A DNA stretch of 19,563 nt from Agrocybe praecox (GCA_964017145.1 CAXHKQ010000256.1:1-19563), one strand, 5' to 3'. Shown: positions 9,287 through 18,619, counted from the first letter of the stretch. The notes: generated from the letters alone by a model not told the origin. A program made the numbers and translations.

Positions 9287-9558
9287 CCCTACAGCTATTC
9301 TAGAATATTCCTGCATGACATCACAGAAAGGAATGATGAGTAAGGCAATGACATCATAAAGAAAGTAAAAGAATGATGTGGAATGATGTAGAATGGATGA
9401 GGCTATGCTCATGGGAAATCAAAATGATAAGTATCTAATCAAATGATAATCAAGAGATAATCAAAGATATGAAACAGATAAGATATCTACACATCTACAA
9501 AAGGGGAAAATGCGAAATAAATATAGAAAAATAAGGAAAAATAGGGGAAACCCTGACA

Positions 9559-9563
9559 CAGCC
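9559..9563. repeat. Target-site duplication, right copy (CAGCC)
   Basis: Exact match of 3171-3175. Together they mark simple integration without flanking deletion. In the host frame this is an Ala/Glu codon junction. Confidence 0.95.
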
Positions 9564-10810
9564 CCTGTCTTGGCATCCCATGCTTGCACTTTATTGCGGG
9601 TGACGGACACAATCCTTCGAGAGTCATTTGATGTTGTAAACTCCAAGACGGGGCCCTGGGAGGTTTCAGATGTATACTCGCTATGCCATGAATCCTGTTT
9701 GACCGGCTTTGCCTTGTCTGGGTCCCAGGACCACACACATACACCGTTCGACGTCCCTACACCTATCCGTGAACCATTGGGTGAAAACGCAATGTCAATT
9801 GGATAGGGGCTTGTGTCAATGACCTGTAACATTGTGCGTGTTGGTATATCCCAGACGTGCAGTGTCCCATCATCTGAAATGGACATAATGTATGTACCGT
9901 CGTACGAGAAATTAAGTGCCTCGACCCGACCTTGTTGAGGAACCTCCATCAGAAGATGCCCATCCAATGTGTCCCATACTTGCGCAGTATTTTTTGAGCC
10001 ACATGCGGCCATTTTACCATCGGACGATATGGCATATGGGGCCGGGGCATATAGGGTCGAGTAATTCATATTTGGCGATAATGTAAGTGCTTTGAGTTTA
10101 AGCGCGCACTCTGACGATGTATCCCATATTTCAAGCGAGTTATCGCTACCAATATAGAATTTCTGCAGAGCAAACAAAAAAGCCATACACCATCCGTGTT
10201 CTAGGGTGGATCTAGGAATCTCCACGATTCTTAGCAAATGGCCTGTCAAAATATCCCGAATCTCCAATTGAAGGTGGCTATCAGAATGGTCTGGTGATAC
10301 CGCAAGAATATGTGTTTCCTCAGTGGAAACCACTGCATGGCAAGCTTTAAACTCATTCATCAATTGAAAGGTAAAAGCATCCCATATGCAAACAAGCTTG
10401 TCGCTCTCATGGTGAGATACAACCACAATTCTTGATCCATCTCGTGAGTATTTGACAAGTTGACACTCATTGCTACTCAGCATATGCTGCTGCTGGCCAG
10501 TAGCAGCGTCCAATACCACCACAACAGTTTGCATTCCAACAACCAGCTGTTTGCCGTCGTTGGACAAAGAAATGGTTTGTGCCCCTTCCTTGAGTCGTTT
10601 TGCCATTAGTGGCACGACAGCGCAGTCCTTCAAATACAGTGGTATGCATCGGAATTTGCTCTTCCATGCTTGCAAAAGCAGTGAAGTTGACTGCCATGTC
10701 GCCAACGAGGAGATGTACAGATGTGGGGTCGACTCGGCAGTGGGGCAACCACTAAAATGCTCTGCAAAATCGCGAACATCTTCAAGATCCTGTTCAAGCC
10801 GCGCGTTGTT
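9559..10810 (-). CDS. Exon 6, proximal part: WD40 blades 1-8, cut by LTR
   Basis: After a short helical linker (NNARLEQDLEDVRDFAEHF and HLYISSLATW) the frame encodes about eight WD40 blades, recognised by strand ends such as VCIWDAFT, LEIWDTSS, AQVWDTLDG, LHVWDIPTRT and VQAWDAKTG with ISSDGK/YSRDGS/FSPNGS turns. WD40 propellers are the sensor or partner-binding part of these STAND proteins. The host frame stops at 9559 inside the AKTGA turn closing blade 8. Translation would continue 32 codons into the LTR (stop at 9461-9463), adding a hydrophobic tail with FPLFFLIFLYLFRIFPF. Codon use and sequence show no decay other than the insertion. Confidence 0.92.
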
Positions 10811-10865
10811 CTTCAATGAAAATGACATCAGTAGGACGCCCCAAATAAGAGTGGATTAGATATAC
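10811..10865 (-). other. Intron 5 of NACHT-WD40 gene
   Basis: 55 bp. Donor GTATAT directly after the lysine codon of YWVSK, branch-like CTACTGATG, acceptor CATTGAAG before AACAACGCG. Phase 0, joining K to NNARLEQ. The two flanking frames otherwise overlap out of register, so this intron is what makes them one gene. Confidence 0.82.
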
Positions 10866-12434
10866 CTTGGATACCCAATATGTCGCGTCATCCAGCAAGT
10901 GCGAACAATCCTCGCTTGATCCGAGCAGGCTCATTGCCTCGATCCAGAACAAGACATGAATTTCAAGGAAATCAAAGATAATGTCGCATAGCTGGTCGTT
11001 GTTTGCATCTGGAGTAGAGGAAAGATGGTCTGCCCAATGCACACATGCATATCTCAGTACGGGTGATATATTCTTGCTCACATTCTTCTGCAGTTCTTCC
11101 GCGTTGTCGGAGTCCATGAGATATGAGGATTTAATATCCCCCATATTGAACCTCAGACCTATATCCTTGGAGTTCATAGTGCGGAAACAGGCGTGGGTAA
11201 GAATATCATGTTGAACTTTCGCATCGCATGAAAACACCACATCCTTGTTGTTTACGCGGAAGTTTGAACGAGAGCGACTGAAAATGAAGTCGGGGAAGGA
11301 TGCGTGATACCAATACACATGACCGTCTTGCTCATAGAGAACAGCATGCAGACTCTCGACTAGCATACTCGCGACACCAGTCGTGGTGTCCACCAACCCA
11401 GCTGCAACGGGAGTGGAGATCCGCTCGAAAGAACAGAGCAAAGTGTGAAGGACACTTAGACGAGTCGAAAAAACATTGTCATCCAGGTCAGAAAAGGCTT
11501 CGCGCATAATTTGTCGATACAACTCGTCAATCGAGCCAAAGTCAGATGATATTGAGGAGAGGAGAGGGCGGAGCAGCATTAGCTGCTCCTCCTTGTCAAG
11601 TTTACGCCTAGTCAATATCTTCACCACCGTGGCTGCATAGATGAATAACCCAGCAGCCTGGTCATTTAGCTGACTGATTTCCGGTGTTCCTTGCAAGCTT
11701 TTAAGCTTTGCATCTAGGTATGTCCTTGTGTCCAATTCCGCATCTTCTATTGGAACATTCTGAAGCTTGCAAATAGCACTCGGCTGGAATCTTTCCCCCA
11801 GCGCGGCGATATCGGGATCAGGCCGACTGGTAACGAGAAACTTGAGACCAGCGAATTTGCCATCCTCGAGTGACTGCAGTAGTTGTTCCAAAAAGAATGC
11901 CTTTTTATCGTCATCGATCTCATCGAGGGCGTCGATGATAATGAGGTAGGTAGGAGAGTTGTAGCGCGAATTTCCTTCTGTCCAGGGTTGGAAAAGCAAC
12001 TTCGAGAGTTGTTCTTGAATGTCATTGAAGTCTAATGCATCCGAAGTGTCGACCTTTTGTAAGATAACACGAAATGCGTCGCATCTTTGAGCAAGCTGAA
12101 ATGCAATGGTGGGGACTATCCGTTGCAGACTTTTCGTTTCTTCAAACTGTCGAGAACAAAAGAAACTGGCTCCCAAAGAGGTCGGCTGCCCCGTCCAGAA
12201 CCTTTTTGCGATTGTATATGAAATCGTCGTTTTTCCTGACCCCGCCTGGCCGGTCAACCAGAACGCAGGCGGACTGTCCACAGATAAATCATTCGCCCAA
12301 TCCATAATTTCTTTCAAGATTGCGATGCGTGTGCCCACAGTGCAAGTTTCGCGCTGAATCGCGGTCTTTCCACCGTCGATAAACTGATGATTGGCTTTCT
12401 TGGATGGTTTCAAATCATTTCGAAGTTTCTCTTC
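10866..12434 (-). CDS. Exon 5: NACHT NTPase core of STAND protein
   Basis: This 523-codon exon carries the nucleotide switch. It starts EEKLRNDLKPSK and has a linker ending at a conserved-looking TCTVGTR segment, then the P-loop GQAGSGKTT (residues about 272-280). Next come FFCSRQFEET, Walker B LIIIDALDE (about 374-383) with the acidic pair typical of NACHT rather than NB-ARC, and a sensor-like LVTSRPDPDI (about 410-420). A helical region follows, with LLCSFERISTPVAAGL and YHASFPDFIFSRSR (segments typical of fungal NACHT-WD40 proteins), then RYACVHWADHL. The catalytic motifs are intact, so ATP/GTP binding is expected. The exon ends after YWVSK, where a 55-bp intron leads to the WD40 exon. Confidence 0.92.
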
Positions 12435-12489
12435 CTGCAAAGTCGATGAAACGGACATTCTCTTACGTCGGACGGTATCGAATGCTTAC
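12435..12489 (-). other. Intron 4 of NACHT-WD40 gene
   Basis: 55 bp. Donor GTAAGC after NKKR, acceptor CTTTGCAG before GAAGAGAAA. Phase 0. The ATG at 12458 lies inside this intron, so a start there, suggested by the longest open frame alone, is unlikely to be used. Confidence 0.72.
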
Positions 12490-13280
12490 TCGCTTCTTGT
12501 TGCGTAACTCATCCACCGTTATTCCTGTGATCCCAACCATTGCCATCTGCATAAACCAGAGTTATCAGTAAGAGTAATTCCGAAGAAAAGAATTTCCTTA
12601 CATTGAACCTGTCTGTCGCCCCTTTAATCTTTCGAGAGATATCCATCATCTGATCCTTATAATTGTCGTAGTCGACCTGATTAAAGACATTCGAGTGCAA
12701 GCGGCTATTGAGAGTTGAGATTCGTTCCAACTCTCGAGCGATCTCCCTATACAGAAATCAGTCGAACTAAATAGAATTAAGAGGTCATAATATCCTACGT
12801 CTTATACCGTTCCACCGTTTGATTGACAACACTATGAGGATTGGATCCCACCTCCATTTTTGCCAGTACAGTACCAAGAAGTTGGAGCGTCTCTTCGAGA
12901 ACTATTTGCAGTTGATCCTTGTTATCGTTGATTTCCTGGAAAGACATTCGCTATTAGTTGCTCTAGTTGCTTGCTAACTCGCTTCTTACCTTCCTTACTT
13001 CCATTATAACATTAAGAAGTTTAAAAGCCATCTTGACTGGATTTCCGTCAATGCATCCTACTATCTTGGGTGCGATAGACAACGCAAATCTTCCCGAAAT
13101 CTTCAAATTATCGGCCACAGTTGACGATGTCTGAGGGCTGCCCGATGGGTTGTCTTTCGGCGCTGATGCATGGGGCGTGCTGGGAGATATGGGAATAGGT
13201 TCATTGGCACTACACTTGAAGAAATCCCTCAACTTCTTCTTCAACGACTTGGGGTTTGGCGGTGCTGAAGACGACGACAT
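12490..13280 (-). CDS. N-terminal exons 1-4 of the NACHT-WD40 protein
   Basis: Exon 1 (13280-12990, 97 codons) starts MSSSSAPPNPKSLKKKLRDF, a Ser/Pro/Lys-rich beginning with a basic helix. It then has a low-complexity Pro/Ser stretch and a helix containing IAPKIVGCIDGNPVKMAF. Exons 2 and 3 (12935-12799 and 12746-12602) encode amphipathic helices such as LEETLQLLGTVLAKME and REIARELERISTLNSRLHSN. Exon 4 (12546-12490) adds 19 residues. An in-frame ATG at 13394 exists, but the 13280 start is preferred because a TATTTTAAA box at about 13372-13380 would place transcription start between them. The all-helical character resembles the four-helix (HeLo/MLKL-like) effector domains of fungal NLRs. That assignment is inference; the exon joins are seen. 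Confidence 0.7.
12547..12601 (-). other. Intron 3 of NACHT-WD40 gene
   Basis: 55 bp. Donor GTAAGG after the codons for RFN, branch-like CTGATAAC, acceptor TTTATGCAG. Phase 0. Confidence 0.75.
12747..12798 (-). other. Intron 2 of NACHT-WD40 gene
   Basis: 52 bp. Donor GTAGGA, acceptor CTGTATAG. It splits a threonine codon (AC|G), and the join leads into EIARELER. Confidence 0.7.
12936..12989 (-). other. Intron 1 of NACHT-WD40 gene
   Basis: 54 bp. It begins GTAAGA after the last lysine codon of exon 1 and ends TTTCCAG before GAAATC, phase 0. Read-through would hit an in-frame stop shortly after the exon. Confidence 0.75.
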
Positions 13281-13619
13281 GAGTGCTGAGTGGTGAGCAA
13301 GAGTGACAACACAGCTTTGCAATGGATCCTTGATCACATTTTCCTTCACATTCACACACTCGTGACAAAGGTTTAAAATATCGTTTATTATCACAGCAGC
13401 GCTTTAACGGAGAAGTTAAATTGAAGTGCCGGCAAGGCAACTATCGGACGTGTACGCAGAGTATGGGGAGACTTGAATTATGGTGGTTCTGAGGTGGTGT
13501 CAAGTTCTGGTCATGCACCAGTCCAACGCCGGGAGCACCTGCAGCTCTATCAGCTGGTCGAGCAGCAGTGTCCGAGTCGCTGCTCAAATTAATTTCGACA
13601 CCATCTTCATATAGGATAG
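13281..13619 (-). promoter_or_regulatory. Presumed promoter and 5' leader of NACHT-WD40 gene
   Basis: Lies between the kinase relic and the NACHT-WD40 start codon. A TATTTTAAA box on the minus strand at 13372-13380 sits about 92 bp upstream of the ATG at 13280, a reasonable distance for transcription start in between. No known regulator site can be named. Confidence 0.4.
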
Positions 13620-15049
13620 CGCTGGGGGACCCGCAACTGTCTGAGCTCGTTTCCCCGATGTATACTCGTGCCGAACTCCGTCTGTTTCATTCAAATGTTG
13701 GAGCAGTTCTGTGGTTTTACCGAGAATTTTTGCGATGACCGTAAACCCTCTGGCATGGTAGGTGTATGGTAACTTCGATAGCAAGTAGTCGTTGTAGACC
13801 AGACCATGCTTTTGTGATAAATCTATCTTTTTTTAAATGTTAGTTGATGATGATGAAGTCGGGAAGCAAATAACATACCGCGTCCTGCGTGCAGGAATTC
13901 ATACCCTAGAACGTACAATTAAATATCGTTGGACAAAGAAATAACAGCAACGTACCTACCCGCCAGCCTGAATATGGCAGTGTGCGGTATCTTCATTCAG
14001 TCTTTTTCGCGCAAATATCGGTCCGCGAGGATATGGTCGAATGTTCGCCTCCAGAGGCACATTCGAGGGTTATACCGATGTCACGTCGTATAGTCGGACG
14101 ATATTTGCAAATTTAAGTGTTTGAGTGCCTGTCAACAGAAAACAAATATTAGTCAGTAAAATAAACTTGTAAAGCACGATGGCAGCGGTGTGTAAATAGA
14201 AAAAAGAAAAACAAGCCAATGACGGCCGCGGGGCCTCCTCCACGAATGCAGGCGTCAAAAAACGCGCAAACATATAACATGGAAAGGAGAAAGCAAATTA
14301 AAATATATTTATTCCAAATAAAAGAAGGGAATGATAGTGTTGAACGAAAGAGGATGGTCCACGGGCCTTGGGCTATCCACGAGAAAAGGAAAAGACAGGA
14401 GTGAGAAAACATACCTTTAAGACCTCGATTTCCCTCTCAATTTTGTTCATCCTAACGATACTGTCCATATGACCATCACCGCGACCTCCTCTCCCCACTG
14501 ACTATGCAGACCGGACGTGAACTTCCCAAACTCGCCTTCTCCCAGGGTCTGCGGGAGCAAATACGAGCTAAATTTGGGGATGGTTCGGCGTGGATGAGTA
14601 GCCGCCTAAGCTAGGGCAGCTGGGTGCGCGTAAACGCCCGGTATGGGTACCTGAGCCAGTGCTGCTGCGTTCGGGTTCCCGCTGGACTGATTAGGGCGGT
14701 CGCTAGTTGGCTCTGTTGGTGATCCCGCTGGTTCTGAGAAAGAGTAACAGCGGGGCGTTGGTGCTTGCGTCAAGATGAACTTGGAGCCACTGGTGGGCTC
14801 TGTGGGGGGGCATTGGCATAGTGCTGTACGTGTGTTGTCCTCCTGCGTTGCCGCCGCCGCCAGCTCGTGAGTGGGAATGACTTGAAGAGGAAGAATATAG
14901 GGTGCTGGAATCGAAGTGGGCCATTGGGAGTGATAGAGATGAACCAAACACGGACTTCCAAGGTGCTTGAAAGTTCCATGTCTCTCAACAACTCCCCCAT
15001 CCCGGTCCTCGATATCCTTCATTTCCCGTTGTCGCTTTACGATCCTCAT
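13620..15049 (-). pseudogene. Decayed Ser/Thr protein kinase (KIN1/Snf1-like) relic
   Basis: Kinase motifs appear in the right order on the minus strand but in different frames. First, a Ser/His/Gly/Pro-rich leader (15049-14609) ends at an in-frame TAG (14606-14608). The same frame then gives IPKF..YLLPQTLGEGEFGKF with the glycine loop at about 14526-14543, and GLHSQWGEEVAVM, where methionine (14474-14476) replaces the VAIK lysine. A frame change gives the helix-C segment MNKIEREIEVLK (ending 14415), and a long intron-like gap follows. Then come NIVRLYDV (14105-14082), LECASGGE (14067-14044), FDHILADRYLREKD in another frame (14041-14000), and after two likely introns GYEFLHAG. An activation-loop-like SDSCGSPS lies at 13644-13621. 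Lost lysine, stop and frameshifts argue it is dead. The catalytic loop HRDLK is not recognisable, and the C-lobe beyond it is missing. Confidence 0.75.
14129..14414 (-). other. Oversized intron-like gap in kinase relic
   Basis: Donor GTATGT follows the EIEVLK segment, and acceptor TTGACAG (with CTGACTAAT upstream) precedes the NIVRLYDV exon. At 286 bp it is about five times the 52-55 bp introns of the neighbouring gene, so it may carry an insertion. No terminal repeats were recognised. Confidence 0.45.
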
Positions 15050-16640
15050 CCTTCCAGATTACGAGTCTTTTACGTAAGTAAAAGGGAGTTCTTTGTAGGG
15101 AGCGTTTTTTGTTACGCTTTTGATCCCCAATCAAAATATTTTGATGGCTCTTACTTTATATAGACTATCTCCGTTTGTATTTAATATGATAACCTGCGAA
15201 TGGCCCTGCGGGCGGTCCCTGGACTCCAATGCCTTATGCAACATTGTAAAAAAATAATATAAAACACAAACACAAACAATAAAATAACCTTTCACGGCCC
15301 TTACAATAGCCTGAAATGTGGTTAAAGCAGCGCACACAGAACAAAACAAAAAAAAAGAAGTCCAGAGACAATTTGAAAAAAAAAAACTGGAAGGGGTGTA
15401 TGCGATATATATTTATACGCTCGGCGTGTACGTCGATCCAAAACTTTCCACAACATTAAAGGGGTCGTCAATTCACGCCATGGAATCGCAGTGTGTTTAT
15501 TTTATCAGTAGCTTCTCCAGGAACGCTAATAACAAATTCACGAGTTCTATCTATATTGCCAAGAAGATACAAATTGGCATCTAAATATTATCGAGACATG
15601 TACCAAACAGAAAGCGAGGGATCGAGCAGATGTTCAACGCGATACAGATGTGTGGGTCGCCACTTTGGTGGAAATAAAAGAGGCTACGAGCAGAGGGAAA
15701 GTTTAGTAAAATTCTGACTTGACACGTTGTACAGGCGACACGATCCCCGCATTTGTATGGCAAGGTCAGATCGAACAAGAACGAATGTGAAACGACGAAA
15801 ACAGAAGGAGGCAACAGAGGGGCGAATGAAAGAATGACCGTTCCATAATAAGAAAATGCCTGTAAAATAAAAATGTTACAAGATATTACGAGACACAGTT
15901 TCTGTTTCTCAAACGTGCGGAAGATGTGCAAGGAAGTTTGTAATCTAATAGAAAGAAAGAAAAACAGAAAACAGTGAACGCGAAGAATGAACGCGAAAAA
16001 GACACGTGCGGAAGAGGTGTGATGGTGAGAAAGTGGACGGATTGCCTAAAAAGGAAGAACAGTTGTAGGCGAAGACCTGGACAGAGAGTCCAGGCATTTT
16101 CTTGGCTCTCACGTGTCGCGTTCTCTGTCGCGTCGCGTCTTCCCATGTAGCTTACTTCGACTCTTAATATCTCTTTGAGAGTTCCGTTGGTTCGTAACGA
16201 GCTGCCAGATCCTTGGAACAAACTCTTATCTTCTCTAACTTTATTTTGTAGGAGGCAACACGCAGCACAAACGCAGCATAGAAAGAGTGAGTGAAATGAA
16301 GTGAGAGAAATTCGTTCTCTTTCTCGTTTCTCTTACATCTTTCACCATCTGATGCAGCGCTAAAGTGTGCGAAAGATCGGGCAAATAACAAAATTACTGA
16401 AACTAAAACAAGAGGGAGTGACAACGACAACAAAACGACTTGCTCTCGCTCTCGTTTCTTTCTCATTTTGTTTCCCTCTGTTTTTTTTTTTTTTCTTTTG
16501 AAAACCTTAAGTAATATAGTGATACATGAATGCAGCTTTTTAATATTTTCTTGAACATGGTCTGCGTAAAATACAAATATTTGCATGTTTCTTAATATTG
16601 AAAGTAAATACTGCATCACAAAGTTTAAAAGACTCGTACA
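15050..16640. other. Non-coding region upstream of kinase relic
   Basis: Contains poly-A/T runs (near 15346 and 16483), GA/TC-rich stretches (15950-16010, 16290-16460) and a CG-rich patch at 16105-16140 (CACGTGTCGCG...GTCGCGTCGCG). Open frames are short, low in complexity and overlap in several frames, as in untranslated DNA. It may hold the old promoter and leader of the kinase gene. No gene is supported. Confidence 0.5.
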
Positions 16641-18002
16641 TGCCACGCACGCGATGGCCCTTAGACAAGTATAGTAGTATCGTTCTGTACCGCTTTCACG
16701 TCCTCCATTTTCTTCGTTGTGTCATGCGTTCGTGTGAATCCTCCTATGCTTTCGCATCTCTTCTGTAACGATTCGCCCATTCAGCAACTTGACGCGTAGG
16801 ATTCAAATCGAAAAAAAGAGTCGAGATGAAAGACAAAGTTATGGTCGGATACGAACATACGTGATATCATGTGGGGTTAGGGTTCGGATCAAAACCCGTG
16901 TCTCTCCGTCGGATCGTTCACTTTACACACGTCTGCCCTTGCATCGTCCATTCGTCGTACGAGTCCTATGCGTCGCTGTTTGGTGAAGTCGAAATAGAGT
17001 GATTGGGCACAACCTTAATTGCCGCTGTCGGATTAACAGGCCGGCGCGACGACGATTGGGATCGTGTTTCTGAAAAAACAGACATGGTCGGGTACCCGGT
17101 ACCCATCCCCAGGGACCGGACCATACGCAGTAGGCAGCTCGCGAGGGAAGAGTATGCACGCAGCATAGGACGGATTTTTGTGTTAGGATGTCCCTAAGAC
17201 CTAATCTTTTTTCACCCCAAAAAAAGAAAGAAATATTAAAATATGCCTTCCGTGTGCTCAATTGTACGTGAGACCTCGGTTGGTTCTTCACCCTCTTCAT
17301 ATAGCACATCGTCAGCTCATGGTGGTACAGGACCACATATGTTATAAGGTGTGGGTGGGACACAGAGGGGAGTCGGTGAGAGAGGTTCGTGGTCATCGTA
17401 GTGTCGCCGGTGTTGGTCGGTCGTATCCGGCCCGACGGCTAATTTTGAATTATGTATGTCCAGATGGGCAGTCCATCGATCCTTTTGTTTTCCCAGCCTC
17501 TCGTCAGGGCCACTTTTGCGCGTGGACTCGAGCCCTCTCAGTGACCATCAATATGCGACTCTCCTGCCAGTCCCATCGGCCTGTCGCTCTTCCAAGTACT
17601 ACGCCCGTCGCTCATCCACTCTATGAAAACTGACGATCCAACTGTTCATGGAAAATCAGTCTTTGAATCGCGGCAGCCAACGCGCTGCGATATCACAAAT
17701 AGGACGACATTGTATGCGTAATAGAGGACGTTCGATGCAGGGTGGATGGAGAGCTATACAACAGTCAGCCTCTTGAATGTGATGTCATTGTTTCTAGAAA
17801 CTTACGCGCGCGGTTGTCCCATCTCTGGCTTTGGTGTTCATTTTGTCCTTCACCATCGCTCTTCAATTCCATCCTTCCCATCCTTCCCCCATCTTCGTGC
17901 ACCTCATTCCCACCGTGCTCGCTCCGCCGTTCAGAATCACCTCTTGGGATCCATGTTCGCTCGTCAAAATGGTGGGGGTCAAACGGAAAGGCCTACAAAT
18001 CG
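16641..18002. other. No supportable gene
   Basis: Mixed-composition DNA with short overlapping open frames on both strands, none with recognisable domains or splice-consistent extension. Small features only: one isolated GGGGTTAGGGTTCGG word at about 16874 and an overlapping GGTACC-rich word at about 17090-17105. Confidence 0.5.
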
Positions 18003-18619
18003 TGTACGCATCCTTTTCAAATCGTGCATAACTATGGACACTCACCCACGAGCCACAGCAGTCGTGTGGACGCGTCAATCAAGCTCCTAGTCTCAAAGGA
18101 AAGAGCGCCGATAGTGGATGAACGTGTAAGTCTTGCTTTCAACTTCTCGCCGTCTCAAACCACTTACCCTCGTGTTTAGACCCATCTTAGCGCGTAAACC
18201 GACATCGAACAAGGGCTCTATTGTCGATGTGTGCAGCGACGGCGAGGACATCAATTGGAAAACCTAGACGTGGGTAAATAGGTAAGTTTCATTGTCAAGT
18301 TTGCCTAAATTTCCCAAACCTTACCATTATGTAGACCTATAGGGATCGTCGTGGCTACTATCGTGTCTCGATAAACGTAAACCGAGCTCGTAGGAGTGAT
18401 TATAGCGTCGGCGGATGCAGGAGGAAAGAATTTGGTTGTAAGAGTGCAGAGCCTAGACGTGAACGCACATGTAAGTCTCCATTTCATACTCTGCAGGATC
18501 TCCAGCCGCTCACCATCGTGCTCCAATTGAATCAAAGGAGTCGTGTGGGTCTGTTAAAGATGCATGTAAGTGTCCTGTTGGTGTTCTCCACAGTCCGTAA
18601 AGACCTACCGTCATGTCAG
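18003..18619 (+). other. Cluster of intron-like segments; probable decayed multi-exon locus
   Basis: GTACGC at 18003 and GTAAGT at 18126, 18282, 18471 and 18566 each start a segment. Three end cleanly: 18126-18179 (54 bp, CTTAC then TTTAG), 18282-18334 (53 bp, CTTAC then TGTAG) and 18566-18619 (54 bp, CCTAC then GTCAG). The one at 18471 has GCTCACCATCGTG at the matching place but no AG. Lengths equal those of the NACHT-WD40 introns. The short intervals between them contain stops in the frames tried, though one reads KPTSNKGSIVDVCSDGEDIN in an open stretch. No gene is recognised. Confidence 0.4.

Larger units (their letters stand above)
3176..9558 (-). mobile_element. Full-length chromodomain Ty3/gypsy LTR retrotransposon (chromovirus, self-priming type)
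   Basis: 6,383 bp. Parts in element order: 5' LTR (9558-9098), primer-binding site (9095-9085), untranslated leader, single gag-pol frame (8591-3639), polypurine tract overlapping the stop codon (3651-3639), 3' LTR (3638-3176). Domain order is gag, zinc knuckle, protease, RT, RNase H, integrase, GPY/F, chromodomain. Integrase after RNase H makes it Ty3/gypsy, and the chromodomain makes it a chromovirus. There is no envelope frame. LTRs match except for one GA unit, the duplication is perfect and the frame is open throughout, so it looks young and possibly autonomous. It is a typical fungal genomic retroelement, inserted in sense orientation within the NACHT-WD40 gene. Confidence 0.98.
9098..9558 (-). 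repeat. 5' LTR (461 bp)
   Basis: Termini TGTCAGGG...CCCTGACA form an 8-bp inverted repeat with the canonical TG...CA ends. With the predicted transcription start at 9252, U3 spans 9558-9253 and R/U5 spans 9252-9098. A GA/CT microsatellite near 9154-9191 lies in the transcribed part and is the only place where the two LTRs differ. Confidence 0.97.
2635..13280 (-). pseudogene. NACHT-WD40 STAND (NLR-like) gene disrupted by LTR retrotransposon
   Basis: Predicted six-exon gene. Exons on the minus strand are 13280-12990, 12935-12799, 12746-12602, 12546-12490, 12434-10866, and 10810-9559 continuing at 3170-2635 once the element and one CAGCC copy are removed. Introns are 54, 52, 55, 55 and 55 bp, all GT...AG, and all phases match. 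The predicted ancestral protein is about 1,328 residues: an N-terminal helical region (1 to about 230), a NACHT NTPase (P-loop about 272-280, Walker B about 374-383) and about 12 WD40 blades to the C terminus. STAND proteins of this layout are nucleotide-dependent oligomerising switches, and in fungi they are linked to non-self recognition and cell death. The ligand here is unknown. The insertion falls after about residue 1150 and leaves an early stop in the LTR. The distal frame has no other break, so the lesion looks recent. Confidence 0.88.

Noticed and set aside
12435..12458. ATG at 12458 as the start of the NACHT protein
   Set aside because: It lies in a 55-bp GT-AG interval whose removal joins the exon to four upstream exons in phase, so it is probably intronic.
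13584..13784. Small 66-codon gene on the minus strand
   Set aside because: It overlaps the kinase relic. Kinase-like motifs switch frame across it (SCGSP is read in another frame), so it is a fragment rather than a gene.
16164..16646. 160-codon minus-strand frame with a Lys/Arg/Glu-rich middle
   Set aside because: The composition comes from a poly-T run and TC-rich DNA, with no domain and no conserved-looking motif.
16870..16890. Interstitial telomere (GGGGTTAGGGTT)
   Set aside because: Fewer than two full TTAGGG units, so it is within chance expectation.
16874..16899. tRNA T-arm-like GGTTCGGATC word
   Set aside because: No acceptor, D or anticodon stems could be paired around it.
17742..18179. 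Overlapping 114- and 145-codon plus-strand frames as a gene
   Set aside because: Two overlapping frames of similar length, rich in Ser/His/Pro/Arg, no domain, and crossing an intron-like segment. Not supportable.
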